Source of the DNA: Viola odorata
Taxonomy: Eukaryota; Streptophyta; Magnoliopsida; Malpighiales; Violaceae
NCBI GenBank assembly: GCA_963691705.1
Contig: OY829537.1
Location: forward strand, 19,282,078 to 19,346,077
DNA length: 64,000 bases
Direction: 5' to 3'
Shown: positions 22,569-33,783 of the stretch, one piece after another
Layout of the letters: each line of letters opens with the position of its first letter
Numbering within the stretch: position 1 is the stretch's first letter
Program-made: the position numbers and the translations under genes
The notes under the pieces: model-generated
The model's input: the letters and a program-made list of their open reading frames with translations, nothing else
The model's database searches: none
Told to the model about the DNA's origin: nothing

Positions 22569-23277
22569 CTTATTTCTAAGGGGGAGGGGAGGAAGGAGGG
22601 CCTTAAATTGCTTTTAAGAAATTTAATTTAATTTACTAGAGAAAAAGCTAGCAAAGACTACATATCAAATAGTACCTAGCTGGGGCTTACAACCAAAACA
22701 TGTCCTACGTTGTGGATCTGACTTTAAAAATTGAGGTAAAATTATTAGATCTTTGTCCTACTATAATTTTTCAGATTAAATTTGTTTTTTCTATTTTGAT
22801 AAAAAAATATTCTGGCAAGTAATTTGTATCAATTACATGAAGATTTGGAAAATCTGGAAACGTATTTCCTTTTTCATAATTAAGAAATAATAGTGAATTT
22901 TAATTTGTCCTACCATTTTAGAAAGTTAAACATATGTTTGTCCTTTTTCTTTCATTCCTTTTCTTTTAATTGAAACCATTTCTTAATTGCATAACACTCC
23001 AACGAGATAAAAGACAAGTTTGGGTTTTGTCCAAATTTTTCGGATGTTAAAGGATTGTGCATGTGTTTTCATTAGAGCAACCAGTGGCATGCCAAAGGAC
23101 GCCTATGCTGGTGACATGGGTCAAATTCCACTGGCTATAGTTGATGCTGAAGATGACCAAAATATCTCAGATTATCTTGCATCATATAAGTAAGTTTGTT
23201 CTTCCACCAATGGGTATAAATAAGATACAGGTTGAAACTAATAATAGTAAAAAGAAACATATTGATATTCGTTGATA

Positions 23278-23835
23278 TTAATGTATTATACAGGCATGAC
23301 CAACTGTCTCAATCTCGAGCATGAGGAAGGCCATTGATAACATAAAATAACCCATTGTTGCTGAATTTTTTTCAACTTGACCACCTGATGAGGAATTCGA
23401 AAAGTTAGATGGGCATACCGGCAAATTAGGTGGGTTCCAAACTCCATTAGCCCAAACCCTGTGCAAGCGCAACTCTTGGGCATCAAAGTCAATAACATCA
23501 CAAAGTATTTCAAAGTAGATTATGTATCTACTACCTGGAAGAAGAATCTTCACTACACCAGCCCACCATCCAGCTTTATACTTATCGTCAACAATATCGT
23601 TCTCTTTGAAAACCCCATTAGCTGAGTAGTCACTAGGAGGCAGAGGCCATATGATAATAGGATCAACTTCTTCCCTCAAAAGTAAGCCATCATCAGCATA
23701 AAGGGTCCTGAACACAACAACAGCCTTTTTCCTCCTCTTGGAAGAAGATTTTGACAGGTACTTTATGATGGAGGCGGAGTACCAGACGCTTTTCTCTCTG
23801 TTTACTTCTACCGATTGACTTTCAGTGTAATCCAT
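23278..23835 (-). CDS. Agenet/Tudor-like protein, array copy 3
   Basis: Intact, 185 codons. It differs in positions that are constant elsewhere: VVVFRTL for VVEFRTL, DPIIIWPLPP for DPTIIRPLPP, and LHRVW for LHWVW, a conserved Trp of the second Agenet domain. These suggest relaxed constraint. Confidence 0.6.
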   Translation of the reverse strand: MDYTESQSVEVNREKSVWYSASIIKYLSKSSSKRRKKAVVVFRTLYADDGLLLREEVDPIIIWPLPPSDYSANGVFKENDIVDDKYKAGWWAGVVKILLPGSRYIIYFEILCDVIDFDAQELRLHRVWANGVWNPPNLPVCPSNFSNSSSGGQVEKNSATMGYFMLSMAFLMLEIETVGHACIIH

Positions 23836-24563
23836 CTTATTTCTAAGGGGGAGGGGAGGAGGAGGGGGAAGGGGGAGGAAGGAGGGCCTTAAATTGCTTT
23901 TAAGAAATTTAATTTAATTTACTAGAGAAAAAGCTAGCAAAGACTACATATCAAATAGTACCTAGCTGGGGCTTACAACCAAAACATGTCCTACGTTGTG
24001 GATCTGACTTTAAAAATTGAGGTAAAATTATTAGATCTTTGTCCTACTATAATTTTTCAGATTAAATTTGTTTTTTCTATTTTGATAAAAAAATATTCTG
24101 GCAAGTAATTTGTATCAATTACATGAAGATTTGGAAAATCTGGAAACGTATTTCCTTTTTCATAATTAAGAAATAATAGTGAATTTTAATTTGTCCTACC
24201 ATTTTAGAAAGTTAAACATATGTTTGTCCTTTTTCTTTCATTCCTTTTCTTTTAATTGAAACCATTTCTTAATTGCATAACACTCCAACGAGATAAAAGA
24301 TAAGTTTGGGTTTTGTCCAAATTTTTCGGATATTAAAGGATTGTGCATGTGTTTTGATTAGAGCAACCAATGGCATGCCAAAGGACGCCTATGCTGGTGA
24401 CATAGGTCAAATTCCACTGGCTATAGTTGATGCTGAAGATGACCAAAATATCTCAGATTATCTTGCATCATATAAGTAAGTTTGTTCTTCCACCAATGGG
24501 TATAAATAAGATACAGGTTGAAACTAATAATAGTAAAAAGAAACATATTGATATTCGTTGATA

Positions 24564-25121
24564 TTAATGTATTATACAGGCATGACCAACTGTCTCAATC
24601 TCGAGCATGAGGAAGGCCATTGATAACATAAAATAACCCATTGTTGCTGAATTTTTTTCAACCTGACCACCTGATGAGGAATTCGAAAAGTTAGATGGGC
24701 ATACCGGCAAATTAGGTGGGTTCCAAACTCCATTAGCCCAAACCCAGTGCAAGCGCAACTCTTGGGCATCAAAGTCAATAACATCACAAAGAATTTTATA
24801 GTAGATTATGTATCTACTACCTGGAAGAAGAATCTTCACTACACCAGCCCACCATCCAGCTTTATACTTAGCGTCAACAATATCGTTCTCTTTGAAAACC
24901 CCATTAGCTGAGTAGTCATTAGGAGGCAGAGGCCGTATGATAGTAGGATCAACTTCTTCCCTCAAAAGTAAGCCATCATCAGCATAAAGGGTCCTGAACT
25001 CAACAACAGCCTTTTTCCTCCTCTTGGAAGAAGATTTTGACAGGTACTTTATAATGGAGGCGGAGTACCAGACGCTTTTCTCTCTGTTTACTTCTACCGA
25101 TTGACTTTCAGTGTAATCCAT
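24564..25121 (-). CDS. Agenet/Tudor-like protein, array copy 4 (type A)
   Basis: Intact, 185 codons. This is the commonest version (type A: SVWYSASIIKYLSK, PPNDYS, YIIYYKI, SSSGGQVEKN). By eye its protein is identical to copies 5 and 9, and copy 11 was the same before the LTR element split it. Confidence 0.65.
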   Translation of the reverse strand: MDYTESQSVEVNREKSVWYSASIIKYLSKSSSKRRKKAVVEFRTLYADDGLLLREEVDPTIIRPLPPNDYSANGVFKENDIVDAKYKAGWWAGVVKILLPGSRYIIYYKILCDVIDFDAQELRLHWVWANGVWNPPNLPVCPSNFSNSSSGGQVEKNSATMGYFMLSMAFLMLEIETVGHACIIH

Positions 25122-25849
25122 CTTATTTCTACGGGGGAGGGGAGGAGGAGGGGGAAGGGGGAGGAAGGAGGGCCTTAAATTGCTTTTAAGAAATTTAATT
25201 TAATTTACTAGAGAAAAAGCTAGCAAAGACTACATATCAAATAGTACCTAGCTGGGGCTTACAACCAAAACATGTCCTACGTTGTGGATCTGACTTTAAA
25301 AATTGAGGTAAAATTATTAGATCTTTGTCCTACTATAATTTTTCAGATTAAATTTGTTTTTTCTATTTTGATAAAAAAATATTCTGGCAAGTAATTTGTA
25401 TCAATTACATGAAGATTTGGAAAATCTGGAAACGTATTTCCTTTTTCATAATTAAGAAATAATAGTGAATTTTAATTTGTCCTACCATTTTAGAAAGTTA
25501 AACATATGTTTGTCCTTTTTCTTTCATTCCTTTTCTTTTAATTGAAACCATTTCTTAATTGCATAACACTCCAACGAGATAAAAGATAAGTTTGGGTTTT
25601 GTCCAAATTTTTCGGATATTAAAGGATTGTGCATGTGTTTTGATTAGAGCAACCAATGGCATGCCAAAGGACGCCTATGCTGGTGACATAGGTCAAATTC
25701 CACTGGCTATAGTTGATGCTGAAGATGACCAAAATATCTCAGATTATCTTGCATCATATAAGTAAGTTTGTTCTTCCACCAATGGGTATAAATAAGATAC
25801 AGGTTGAAACTAATAATAGTAAAAAGAAACATATTGATATTCGTTGATA

Positions 25850-26407
25850 TTAATGTATTATACAGGCATGACCAACTGTCTCAATCTCGAGCATGAGGAA
25901 GGCCATTGATAACATAAAATAACCCATTGTTGCTGAATTTTTTTCAACCTGACCACCTGATGAGGAATTCGAAAAGTTAGATGGGCATACCGGCAAATTA
26001 GGTGGGTTCCAAACTCCATTAGCCCAAACCCAGTGCAAGCGCAACTCTTGGGCATCAAAGTCAATAACATCACAAAGAATTTTATAGTAGATTATGTATC
26101 TACTACCTGGAAGAAGAATCTTCACTACACCAGCCCACCATCCAGCTTTATACTTAGCGTCAACAATATCGTTCTCTTTGAAAACCCCATTAGCTGAGTA
26201 GTCATTAGGAGGCAGAGGCCGTATGATAGTAGGATCAACTTCTTCCCTCAAAAGTAAGCCATCATCAGCATAAAGGGTCCTGAACTCAACAACAGCCTTT
26301 TTCCTCCTCTTGGAAGAAGATTTTGACAGGTACTTTATAATGGAGGCGGAGTACCAGACGCTTTTCTCTCTGTTTACTTCTACCGATTGACTTTCGGTGT
26401 AATCCAT
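25850..26407 (-). CDS. Agenet/Tudor-like protein, array copy 5 (type A)
   Basis: Intact, 185 codons, same protein as copy 4. The DNA of units 4 and 5 is nearly the same over the whole 1,286 bp, so one of them is a very recent duplicate or has been converted. Confidence 0.65.
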   Translation of the reverse strand: MDYTESQSVEVNREKSVWYSASIIKYLSKSSSKRRKKAVVEFRTLYADDGLLLREEVDPTIIRPLPPNDYSANGVFKENDIVDAKYKAGWWAGVVKILLPGSRYIIYYKILCDVIDFDAQELRLHWVWANGVWNPPNLPVCPSNFSNSSSGGQVEKNSATMGYFMLSMAFLMLEIETVGHACIIH

Positions 26408-27135
26408 CTTATTTCTACGGGGGAGGGGAGGAGGAGGGGGAAGGGGGAGGAAGGAGGGCCTTAAATTGCTTTTAAGAAATTTAATTTAATTTACTAGAGA
26501 AAAAGCTAGCAAAGACTACATATCAAATAGTACCTAGTTGGGGCTTACAACCAAAACTTGTCCTACGTTGTGGATCTGACTTTAAAAATTGAGGTAAAAT
26601 TATTAGATCTTTGTCCTACTATAATTTTGCATATTAAATTTGTTTTTTCTATTTTGATAAAAAAATATTCTGGCAAGTTATTTGTATCAATTACATGAAG
26701 ATTTGGAAAATCTGGAAACGTATTTCCTTTTTCATAATTAAGAAATAATAGTGAATTTTAATTTGTCCTACCATTTTAGAAAGTGAAACATATGTTTGTC
26801 CTTTTTCTTTCATTCCTTTTCTTTTAATTGAAACCATTTCTTAATTACATAACACTCCAACGAGATAAAAGATAAGTTTGGGTTTTGTCCAAATTTTTCG
26901 GATATTAAAGGATTGTGCATGTGTTTTGATTAGAGCAACCAATGGCATGCCAAAGGACGCCTATGCTGGTGACATAGGTCAAATTCCACTGGCTATAGTT
27001 GATGCTGAAGATGACCAAAATATCTCAGATTATCTTGCATCATATAAGTAAGTTTGTTCTTCCACCAATGGGTATAAATAAGATACAGGTTGAAACTAAT
27101 AATAGTAAAAAGAAACATATTGATATTCGTTGATA

Positions 27136-27693
27136 TTAATGTATTATACAGGCATGACCAACTGTCTCAATCTCGAGCATGAGGAAGGCCATTGATAACA
27201 TAAAATAACCCATTGTTGCTGAATTTTTTTCAACCTGACCACCTGATGAGGAATTCGAAAAGTTAGATGGGCATACCGGCAAATTAGGTGGGTTCCAAAC
27301 TCCATTAGCCCAAACCCAGTGCAAGCGCAACTCTTGGGCATCAAAGTCAATAACATCACAAAGAATTTTAAAGTAGATTGTGTATCTACTACCTGGAAGA
27401 AGAATCTTCACTACACCAGCCCACCATCCAGCTTTATACTTAGCGTCAACAATATCGTTCTCTTTGAAAACCCCATTAGCTGAGTAGTCACTAGGAGGCA
27501 GAGGTCGTATGATAGTAGGATCAACTTCTTCCCTCAAAAGCAAGCCATCATCAGCATAAAGGGTCCTGAACTCAACAACAACCTTTTTTATCCTCTTGGA
27601 AGAAGATTTTGACGGGTAGTTTATGATGGAGGCGGAGTACCAGACGCCTTTCTCTCTGGTTACTTCTACCGATTGACCTTCGGTGTAATCCAT
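27136..27693 (-). CDS. Agenet/Tudor-like protein, array copy 6 (type B)
   Basis: Intact, 185 codons, type B: EGQSVEVTREKGVWYSASII, then NYPSK and KRIKKVVVEF, and YTIYFKI in domain 2. The same variants return in copies 10 and 12, four and six units away. Confidence 0.65.
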   Translation of the reverse strand: MDYTEGQSVEVTREKGVWYSASIINYPSKSSSKRIKKVVVEFRTLYADDGLLLREEVDPTIIRPLPPSDYSANGVFKENDIVDAKYKAGWWAGVVKILLPGSRYTIYFKILCDVIDFDAQELRLHWVWANGVWNPPNLPVCPSNFSNSSSGGQVEKNSATMGYFMLSMAFLMLEIETVGHACIIH

Positions 27694-28434
27694 CTTATTT
27701 CTAAGAGGGAGTGGAGGAGGAGGGGGAAGGAGGAGGAAGGAGGGCCTTAAATTGCTTTTAAGAAATTTAATTTAATTTACTAGCGAAAAAGCTAGCAAAG
27801 ACTACATTTCAAATAGTACCTAGTTGGGGCTTGCAACCAAAACTTGGCCTACGTTGTGGATCTGATTTTAAAAATTGAGGTAAAATTATTAGATCTTTGT
27901 CCTACTATAATTTTGCAGATTAAATTTGTTTTTTCTCTTTTGATAAAAAAATATTCTGGCAAGTTATTTGTATCAATTACATGATGATTTGGAAAATCTG
28001 AATAGTACATAAAAGAAACGTATTTCCTTTGTCATAATTAAGAAATAATAGTGAATTTTAATTTGTCCTACCATTTTGGAAAGTTAAACATATGTTTGTC
28101 CTTTTTCTTTCATTCCTTTTCTTTTAATTGAAACCATTTCTTAATTGCATAACACTCCAACGAGATAAAAACAAGTTTGGGTTTTGTCCAAATTTTTCGG
28201 ATATTAAAGGATTGTCCATGTGTTTTGATTAGAGCAACCAATGACATGCCAAAGGACGCCTATGCTGGTGACATAGGTCAAATTCCACTGGCTATAGTTG
28301 ATGCTGAAGATGACCAAAATATCTTAGATTATCTTGCATCATATAAGTAAGTTTGTTCTTCCACCAATGGGTATAAATAAGATACAGGTTGAAACTAATA
28401 ATAGTAAAAAGAAACATATTGATATTCGTTGATA

Positions 28435-28991
28435 TTAATGTATTATACAGGCATGGCCAACTGTCTCAATCTCGAGCATGAGGAAGGCCATTGATAACAT
28501 AAAATAACCCATTGTTGCTGAATTTTCTTCAACCTGACCACCTGATAAGGAATTCGAAAAGTTAGATGGGCATACCGGCAAATTAGGTGGGTTCCAAACT
28601 CCATTAGCCCAAACCCAGTGCAAGCGCAACTCTTGGGCATCAAAGTCAATAACATCACAAAGTATTTCAAAGTAGATTATGTATCTACTACCTGGAAGAA
28701 GAATCTTCACTACACCAGCCCACCATCCAGCTTTATACTTATCGTCAACAATATCGTTCTCTTTGAAAACCCCATTAGCTGAGTAGTCACTTGGAGGCAG
28801 AGGCCGTGTGATAGTAGGATCAACTTCTTCCCTCAAAAGTAAGCCATCATCAGCATAAAGGTCCTGAACTCAACAACAGCCTTTTTCCTCCTCTTGGAAG
28901 AAGATTTTGACAGGTACTTTATGATGGAGGCGGAGTACCAGACGCTTTTCTCACTGTTTACTTCTACCGATTGACTTTCGGTGTAATCCAT
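28435..28991 (-). pseudogene. Agenet/Tudor-like protein, array copy 7 (type C, frameshift)
   Basis: One G is missing in the AAAGGGTCCTG word (AAAGGTCCTG near 28857-28866), shifting the frame after the first third of Agenet domain 1. The downstream 133 codons from a Met at 28836 stay open, with TITRPLPP instead of TIIRPLPP. The same one-base loss and the same Thr are found in copy 13, so both descend from one mutated unit. Confidence 0.75.
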
Positions 28992-29719
28992 CTTATTTCT
29001 AAGGGGGAGGGGAGGAGGAGGGGGAAGGGGGAGGAAGGAGGGCCTTAAATTGCTTTTAAGAAATTTAATTTAATTTACTAGAGAAAAAGCTAGCAAAGAC
29101 TACATATCAAATAGTACCTAGTTGGGGCTTACAACCAAAACTTGTCCTACGTTGTGGATCTGACTTTAAAAATTGAGGTAAAATTATTAGATCTTTGTCC
29201 TACTATAATTTTGCATATTAAATTTGTTTTTTCTATTTTGATAAAAAAATATTCTGGCAAGTTATTTGTATCAATTACATGAAGATTTGGAAAATCTGGA
29301 AACGTATTTCCTTTTTCATAATTAAGAAATAATAGTGAATTTTAATTTGTCCTACCATTTTAGAAAGTTAAACATATGTTTGTCCTTTTTCTTTCATTCC
29401 TTTTCTTTTAATTGAAACCATTTCTTAATTGCATAACACTCCAACGAGATAAAAGACAAGTTTGGGTTTTGTCCATATTTTTCGGATGTTAAAGGATTGT
29501 GCATGTGTTTTCATTAGAGCAACCAGTGGCATGCCAAAGGACGCCTATGCTGGTGACATGGGTCAAATTCCACTGGCTATAGTTGATGCTGAAGATGACC
29601 AAAATATCTCAGATTATCTTGCATCATATAAGTAAGTTTGTTCTTCCACCAATGGGTATAAATAAGATACAGGTTGAAACTAATAATAGTAAAAAGAAAC
29701 ATATTGATATTCGTTGATA

Positions 29720-30277
29720 TTAATGTATTATACAGGCATGACCAACTATCTCAATCTCGAGCATGAGGAAGGCCATTGATAACATAAAATAACCCATTGT
29801 TGCTGAATTTTTTTCAACCTGACCACCTGATGAGGAATTCGAAAAGTTAGATGGGCATACCGGCAAATTAGGTGGGTTCCAAACTCCATTAGCCCAAACC
29901 CAGTGCAAGCGCAACTCTTGGGCATCAAAGTCAATAACATCACAAAGAATTTTATAGTAGATTATGTATCTACTACCTGGAAGAAGAATCTTCACTACAC
30001 CAGCCCACCATCCAGCTTTATACTTAGCGTCAACAATATCGTTCTCTTTGAAAACCCCATTAGCTGAGTAGTCAGTAGGAGGCAGAGGCCGTATGATAGT
30101 AGGATCAACTTCTTCCCTCAAAAGTAAGCCATCATCAGCATAAAGGGTCCTGAACTCAACAACAGCCTTTTTCCTCCTCTTGGAAGAAGATTTTGACAGG
30201 TACTTTATGATGGAGGCGGAGTACCTGACGCTTTTCTCTCTATTTACTTCTACCGATTGACTTTCAGTGTAATCCAT
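29720..30277 (-). CDS. Agenet/Tudor-like protein, array copy 8 (type A variant)
   Basis: Intact, 185 codons, close to type A but with Arg for the conserved Trp in VWYSAS, Thr in PPTDYS, and EIEIVGH near the end. Loss of the domain-1 Trp could harm the fold. Confidence 0.6.
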   Translation of the reverse strand: MDYTESQSVEVNREKSVRYSASIIKYLSKSSSKRRKKAVVEFRTLYADDGLLLREEVDPTIIRPLPPTDYSANGVFKENDIVDAKYKAGWWAGVVKILLPGSRYIIYYKILCDVIDFDAQELRLHWVWANGVWNPPNLPVCPSNFSNSSSGGQVEKNSATMGYFMLSMAFLMLEIEIVGHACIIH

Positions 30278-31005
30278 CTTATTTCTAAGGGGGAGGGGAG
30301 GAGGAGGGGGAAGGGGGAGGAAGGAGGGCCTTAAATTGCTGTTAAGAAATTTAATTTAATTTACAAGAGAAAAAGCTAGCAAAGACTACATATCAAATAG
30401 TACCTAGCTGGGGCTTACAACCAAAACATGTCCTACGTTGTGGATCTGACTTTAAAAATTGAGGTAAAATTATTAGATCTTTGTCCTACTATAATTTTTC
30501 AGATTAAATTTGTTTTTTCTATTTTGATAAAAAAATATTCTGGCAAGTTATTTGTATCAATTACATGAAGATTTGGAAAATCTGGAAACGTATTTCCATT
30601 TTCATAATTAAGAAATAATAGTGAATTTTAATTTGTCCTACCATTTTAGAAAGTTAAACATATGTTTGTCCTTTTTCTTTCATTCCTTTTCTTTTAATTG
30701 AAACCATTTCTTAATTGCATAACACTCCAACGAGATAAAAGATAAGTTTGGGTTTTGTCCAAATTTTTCGGATATTAAAGGATTGTGCATGTGTTTTGAT
30801 TAGAGCAACCAATGGCATGCCAAAGGACGCCTATGCTGGTGACATAGGTCAAATTCCACTGGCTATAGTTGATGCTGAAGATGACCAAAATATCTCAGAT
30901 TATCTTGCATCATATAAGTAAGTTTGTTCTTCCACCAATGGGTATAAATAAGATACAGGTTGAAACTAATAATAGTAAAAAGAAACATATTGATATTCGT
31001 TGATA

Positions 31006-31563
31006 TTAATGTATTATACAGGCATGACCAACTGTCTCAATCTCGAGCATGAGGAAGGCCATTGATAACATAAAATAACCCATTGTTGCTGAATTTTTTT
31101 CAACCTGACCACCTGATGAGGAATTCGAAAAGTTAGATGGGCATACCGGCAAATTAGGTGGGTTCCAAACTCCATTAGCCCAAACCCAGTGCAAGCGCAA
31201 CTCTTGGGCATCAAAGTCAATAACATCACAAAGAATTTTATAGTAGATTATGTATCTACTACCTGGAAGAAGAATCTTCACTACACCAGCCCACCATCCA
31301 GCTTTATACTTAGCGTCAACAATATCGTTCTCTTTGAAAACCCCATTAGCTGAGTAGTCATTAGGAGGCAGAGGCCGTATGATAGTAGGATCAACTTCTT
31401 CCCTCAAAAGTAAGCCATCATCAGCATAAAGGGTCCTGAACTCAACAACAGCCTTTTTCCTCCTCTTGGAAGAAGATTTTGACAGGTACTTTATGATGGA
31501 GGCGGAGTACCAGACGCTTTTCTCTCTGTTTACTTCTACCGATTGACTTTCGGTGTAATCCAT
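31006..31563 (-). CDS. Agenet/Tudor-like protein, array copy 9 (type A)
   Basis: Intact, 185 codons, same protein as copies 4 and 5. In the flank it has TTCCATTTTCATAATTAAG, a change shared with units 11 and (partly) 13. Confidence 0.65.
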   Translation of the reverse strand: MDYTESQSVEVNREKSVWYSASIIKYLSKSSSKRRKKAVVEFRTLYADDGLLLREEVDPTIIRPLPPNDYSANGVFKENDIVDAKYKAGWWAGVVKILLPGSRYIIYYKILCDVIDFDAQELRLHWVWANGVWNPPNLPVCPSNFSNSSSGGQVEKNSATMGYFMLSMAFLMLEIETVGHACIIH

Positions 31564-32291
31564 CTTATTTCTAAGGGGGAGGGGAGGAGGAGGGGGAAGG
31601 GGGAGGAAGGAGGGCCTTAAATTGCTTTTAAGAAATTTAATTTAATTTACTAGAGAAAAAGCTAGCAAAGACTACATATCAAATAGTACCTAGTTGGGGC
31701 TTACAACCAAAACTTGTCCTACGTTGTGGATCTGACTTTAAAAATTGAGGTAAAATTATTAGATCTTTGTCCTACTATAATTTTGCATATTAAATTTGTT
31801 TTTTCTATTTTGATAAAAAAATATTCTGGCAAGTTATTTGTATCAATTACATGAAGATTTGGAAAATCTGAAAACGTATTTCCTTTTTCATAATTAAGAA
31901 ATAATAGTGAATTTTAATTTGTTCTACCATTTTAGAAAGTGAGACATATGTTTGTCCTTTTTCTTTCATTCCTTTTCTTTTAATTGAAACCATTTCTTAA
32001 TTGCATAACACTCCAACGAGATAAAAGATAAGTCTGGGTTTTGTCCAAATTTTTCGGATATTAAAGGATTGTGCATGTGTTTTGATTAGAGCAACCAATG
32101 GCATGCCAAAGGACGCCTATGCTGGTGACATAGGTCAAATTCCACTGGCTATAGTTGATGCTGAAGATGACCAAAATATCTCAGATTATCTTGCATCATA
32201 TAAGTAAGTTTGTTCTTCCACCAATGGGTATAAATAAGATACAGGTTGAAACTAATAATAGTAAAAAGAAACATATTGATATTCGTTGATA

Positions 32292-32849
32292 TTAATGTAT
32301 TATACAGGCATGACCAACTGTCTCAATCTCGAGCATGAGGAAGGCCATTGATAACATAAAATAACCCATTGTTGCTGAATTTTTTTCAACTTGACCACCT
32401 GATGAGGAATTCGAAAAGTTAGATGGGCATACCGGCAAATTAGGTGGGTTCCAAACTCCATTAGCCCAAACCCTGTGCAAGCGCAACTCTTGGGCATCAA
32501 AGTCAATAACATCACAAAGAATTTTAAAGTAGATTGTGTATCTACTACCTGGAAGAAGAATCTTCACTACACCAGCCCACCATCCAGCTTTATACTTAGC
32601 GTCAACAATATCGTTCTCTTTGAAAACCCCATTAGCTGAGTAGTCACTAGGAGGCAGAGGTCGTATGATAGTAGGATCAACTTCTTCCCTCAAAAGCAAG
32701 CCATCATCAGCATAAAGGGTCCTGAACTCAACAACAACCTTTTTTATCCTCTTGGAAGAAGATTTTGACGGGTAGTTTATGATGGAGGCGGAGTACCAGA
32801 CGCCTTTCTCTCTGGTTACTTCTACCGATTGACCTTCGGTGTAATCCAT
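32292..32849 (-). CDS. Agenet/Tudor-like protein, array copy 10 (type B)
   Basis: Intact, 185 codons, type B like copy 6 but with LHRVW in domain 2, a change shared with copy 12. Confidence 0.65.
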   Translation of the reverse strand: MDYTEGQSVEVTREKGVWYSASIINYPSKSSSKRIKKVVVEFRTLYADDGLLLREEVDPTIIRPLPPSDYSANGVFKENDIVDAKYKAGWWAGVVKILLPGSRYTIYFKILCDVIDFDAQELRLHRVWANGVWNPPNLPVCPSNFSNSSSGGQVEKNSATMGYFMLSMAFLMLEIETVGHACIIH

Positions 32850-33577
32850 CTTATTTCTAAGAGGGAGTGGAGGAGGAGGGGGAAGGGGGAGGAAGGAGGG
32901 CCTTAAATTGCTTTTAAGAAATTTAATTTAATTTACTAGAGAAAAAGCTAGCAAAGACTACATATCAAATAGTACCTAGCTGGGGCTTACAACCAAAACA
33001 TGTCCTACGTTGTGGATCTGACTTTAAAAATTGAGGTAAAATTATTAGATCTTTGTCCTACTATAATTTTTCAGATTAAATTTGTTTTTTCTATTTTGAT
33101 AAAAAAATATTCTGGCAAGTTATTTGTATCAATTACATGAAGATTTGGAAAATCTGGAAACGTATTTCCATTTTCATAATTAACAAATAATAGTGAATTT
33201 TAATTTGTCCTACCATTTTAGAAAGTTAAACATATGTTTGTCCTTTTTCTTTCATTCCTTTTCTTTTAATTGAAACCATTTCTTAATTGCATAACACTCC
33301 AACGAGATAAAAGATAAGTTTGGGTTTTGTCCAAATTTTTCGGATATTAAAGGATTGTGCATGTGTTTTGATTAGAGCAACCAATGGCATGCCAAAGGAC
33401 GCCTATGCTGGTGACATAGGTCAAATTCCACTGGCTATAGTTGATGCTGAAGATGACCAAAATATCTCAGATTATCTTGCATCATATAAGTAAGTTTGTT
33501 CTTCCACCAATGGGTATAAATAAGATACAGGTTGAAACTAATAATAGTAAAAAGAAACATATTGATATTCGTTGATA

Positions 33578-33783
33578 TTAATGTATTATACAGGCATGAC
33601 CAACTGTCTCAATCTCGAGCATGAGGAAGGCCATTGATAACATAAAATAACCCATTGTTGCTGAATTTTTTTCAACCTGACCACCTGATGAGGAATTCGA
33701 AAAGTTAGATGGGCATACCGGCAAATTAGGTGGGTTCCAAACTCCATTAGCCCAAACCCAGTGCAAGCGCAACTCTTGGGCAT
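33578..33783 (-). pseudogene. Agenet copy 11, C-terminal part, cut by LTR retrotransposon
   Basis: The last 60-odd codons of copy 11, ending at the insertion point of the LTR element. The N-terminal part lies on the other side at 49002-49353. The joined sequence would be type A with no missing codon, so the insertion alone broke it. Confidence 0.85.
33779..33783 (+). repeat. Target site duplication of LTR element, left
   Basis: GGCAT, repeated at 48997-49001. Other array units have a single GGCAT at this spot, which confirms the insertion site exactly. Confidence 0.9.
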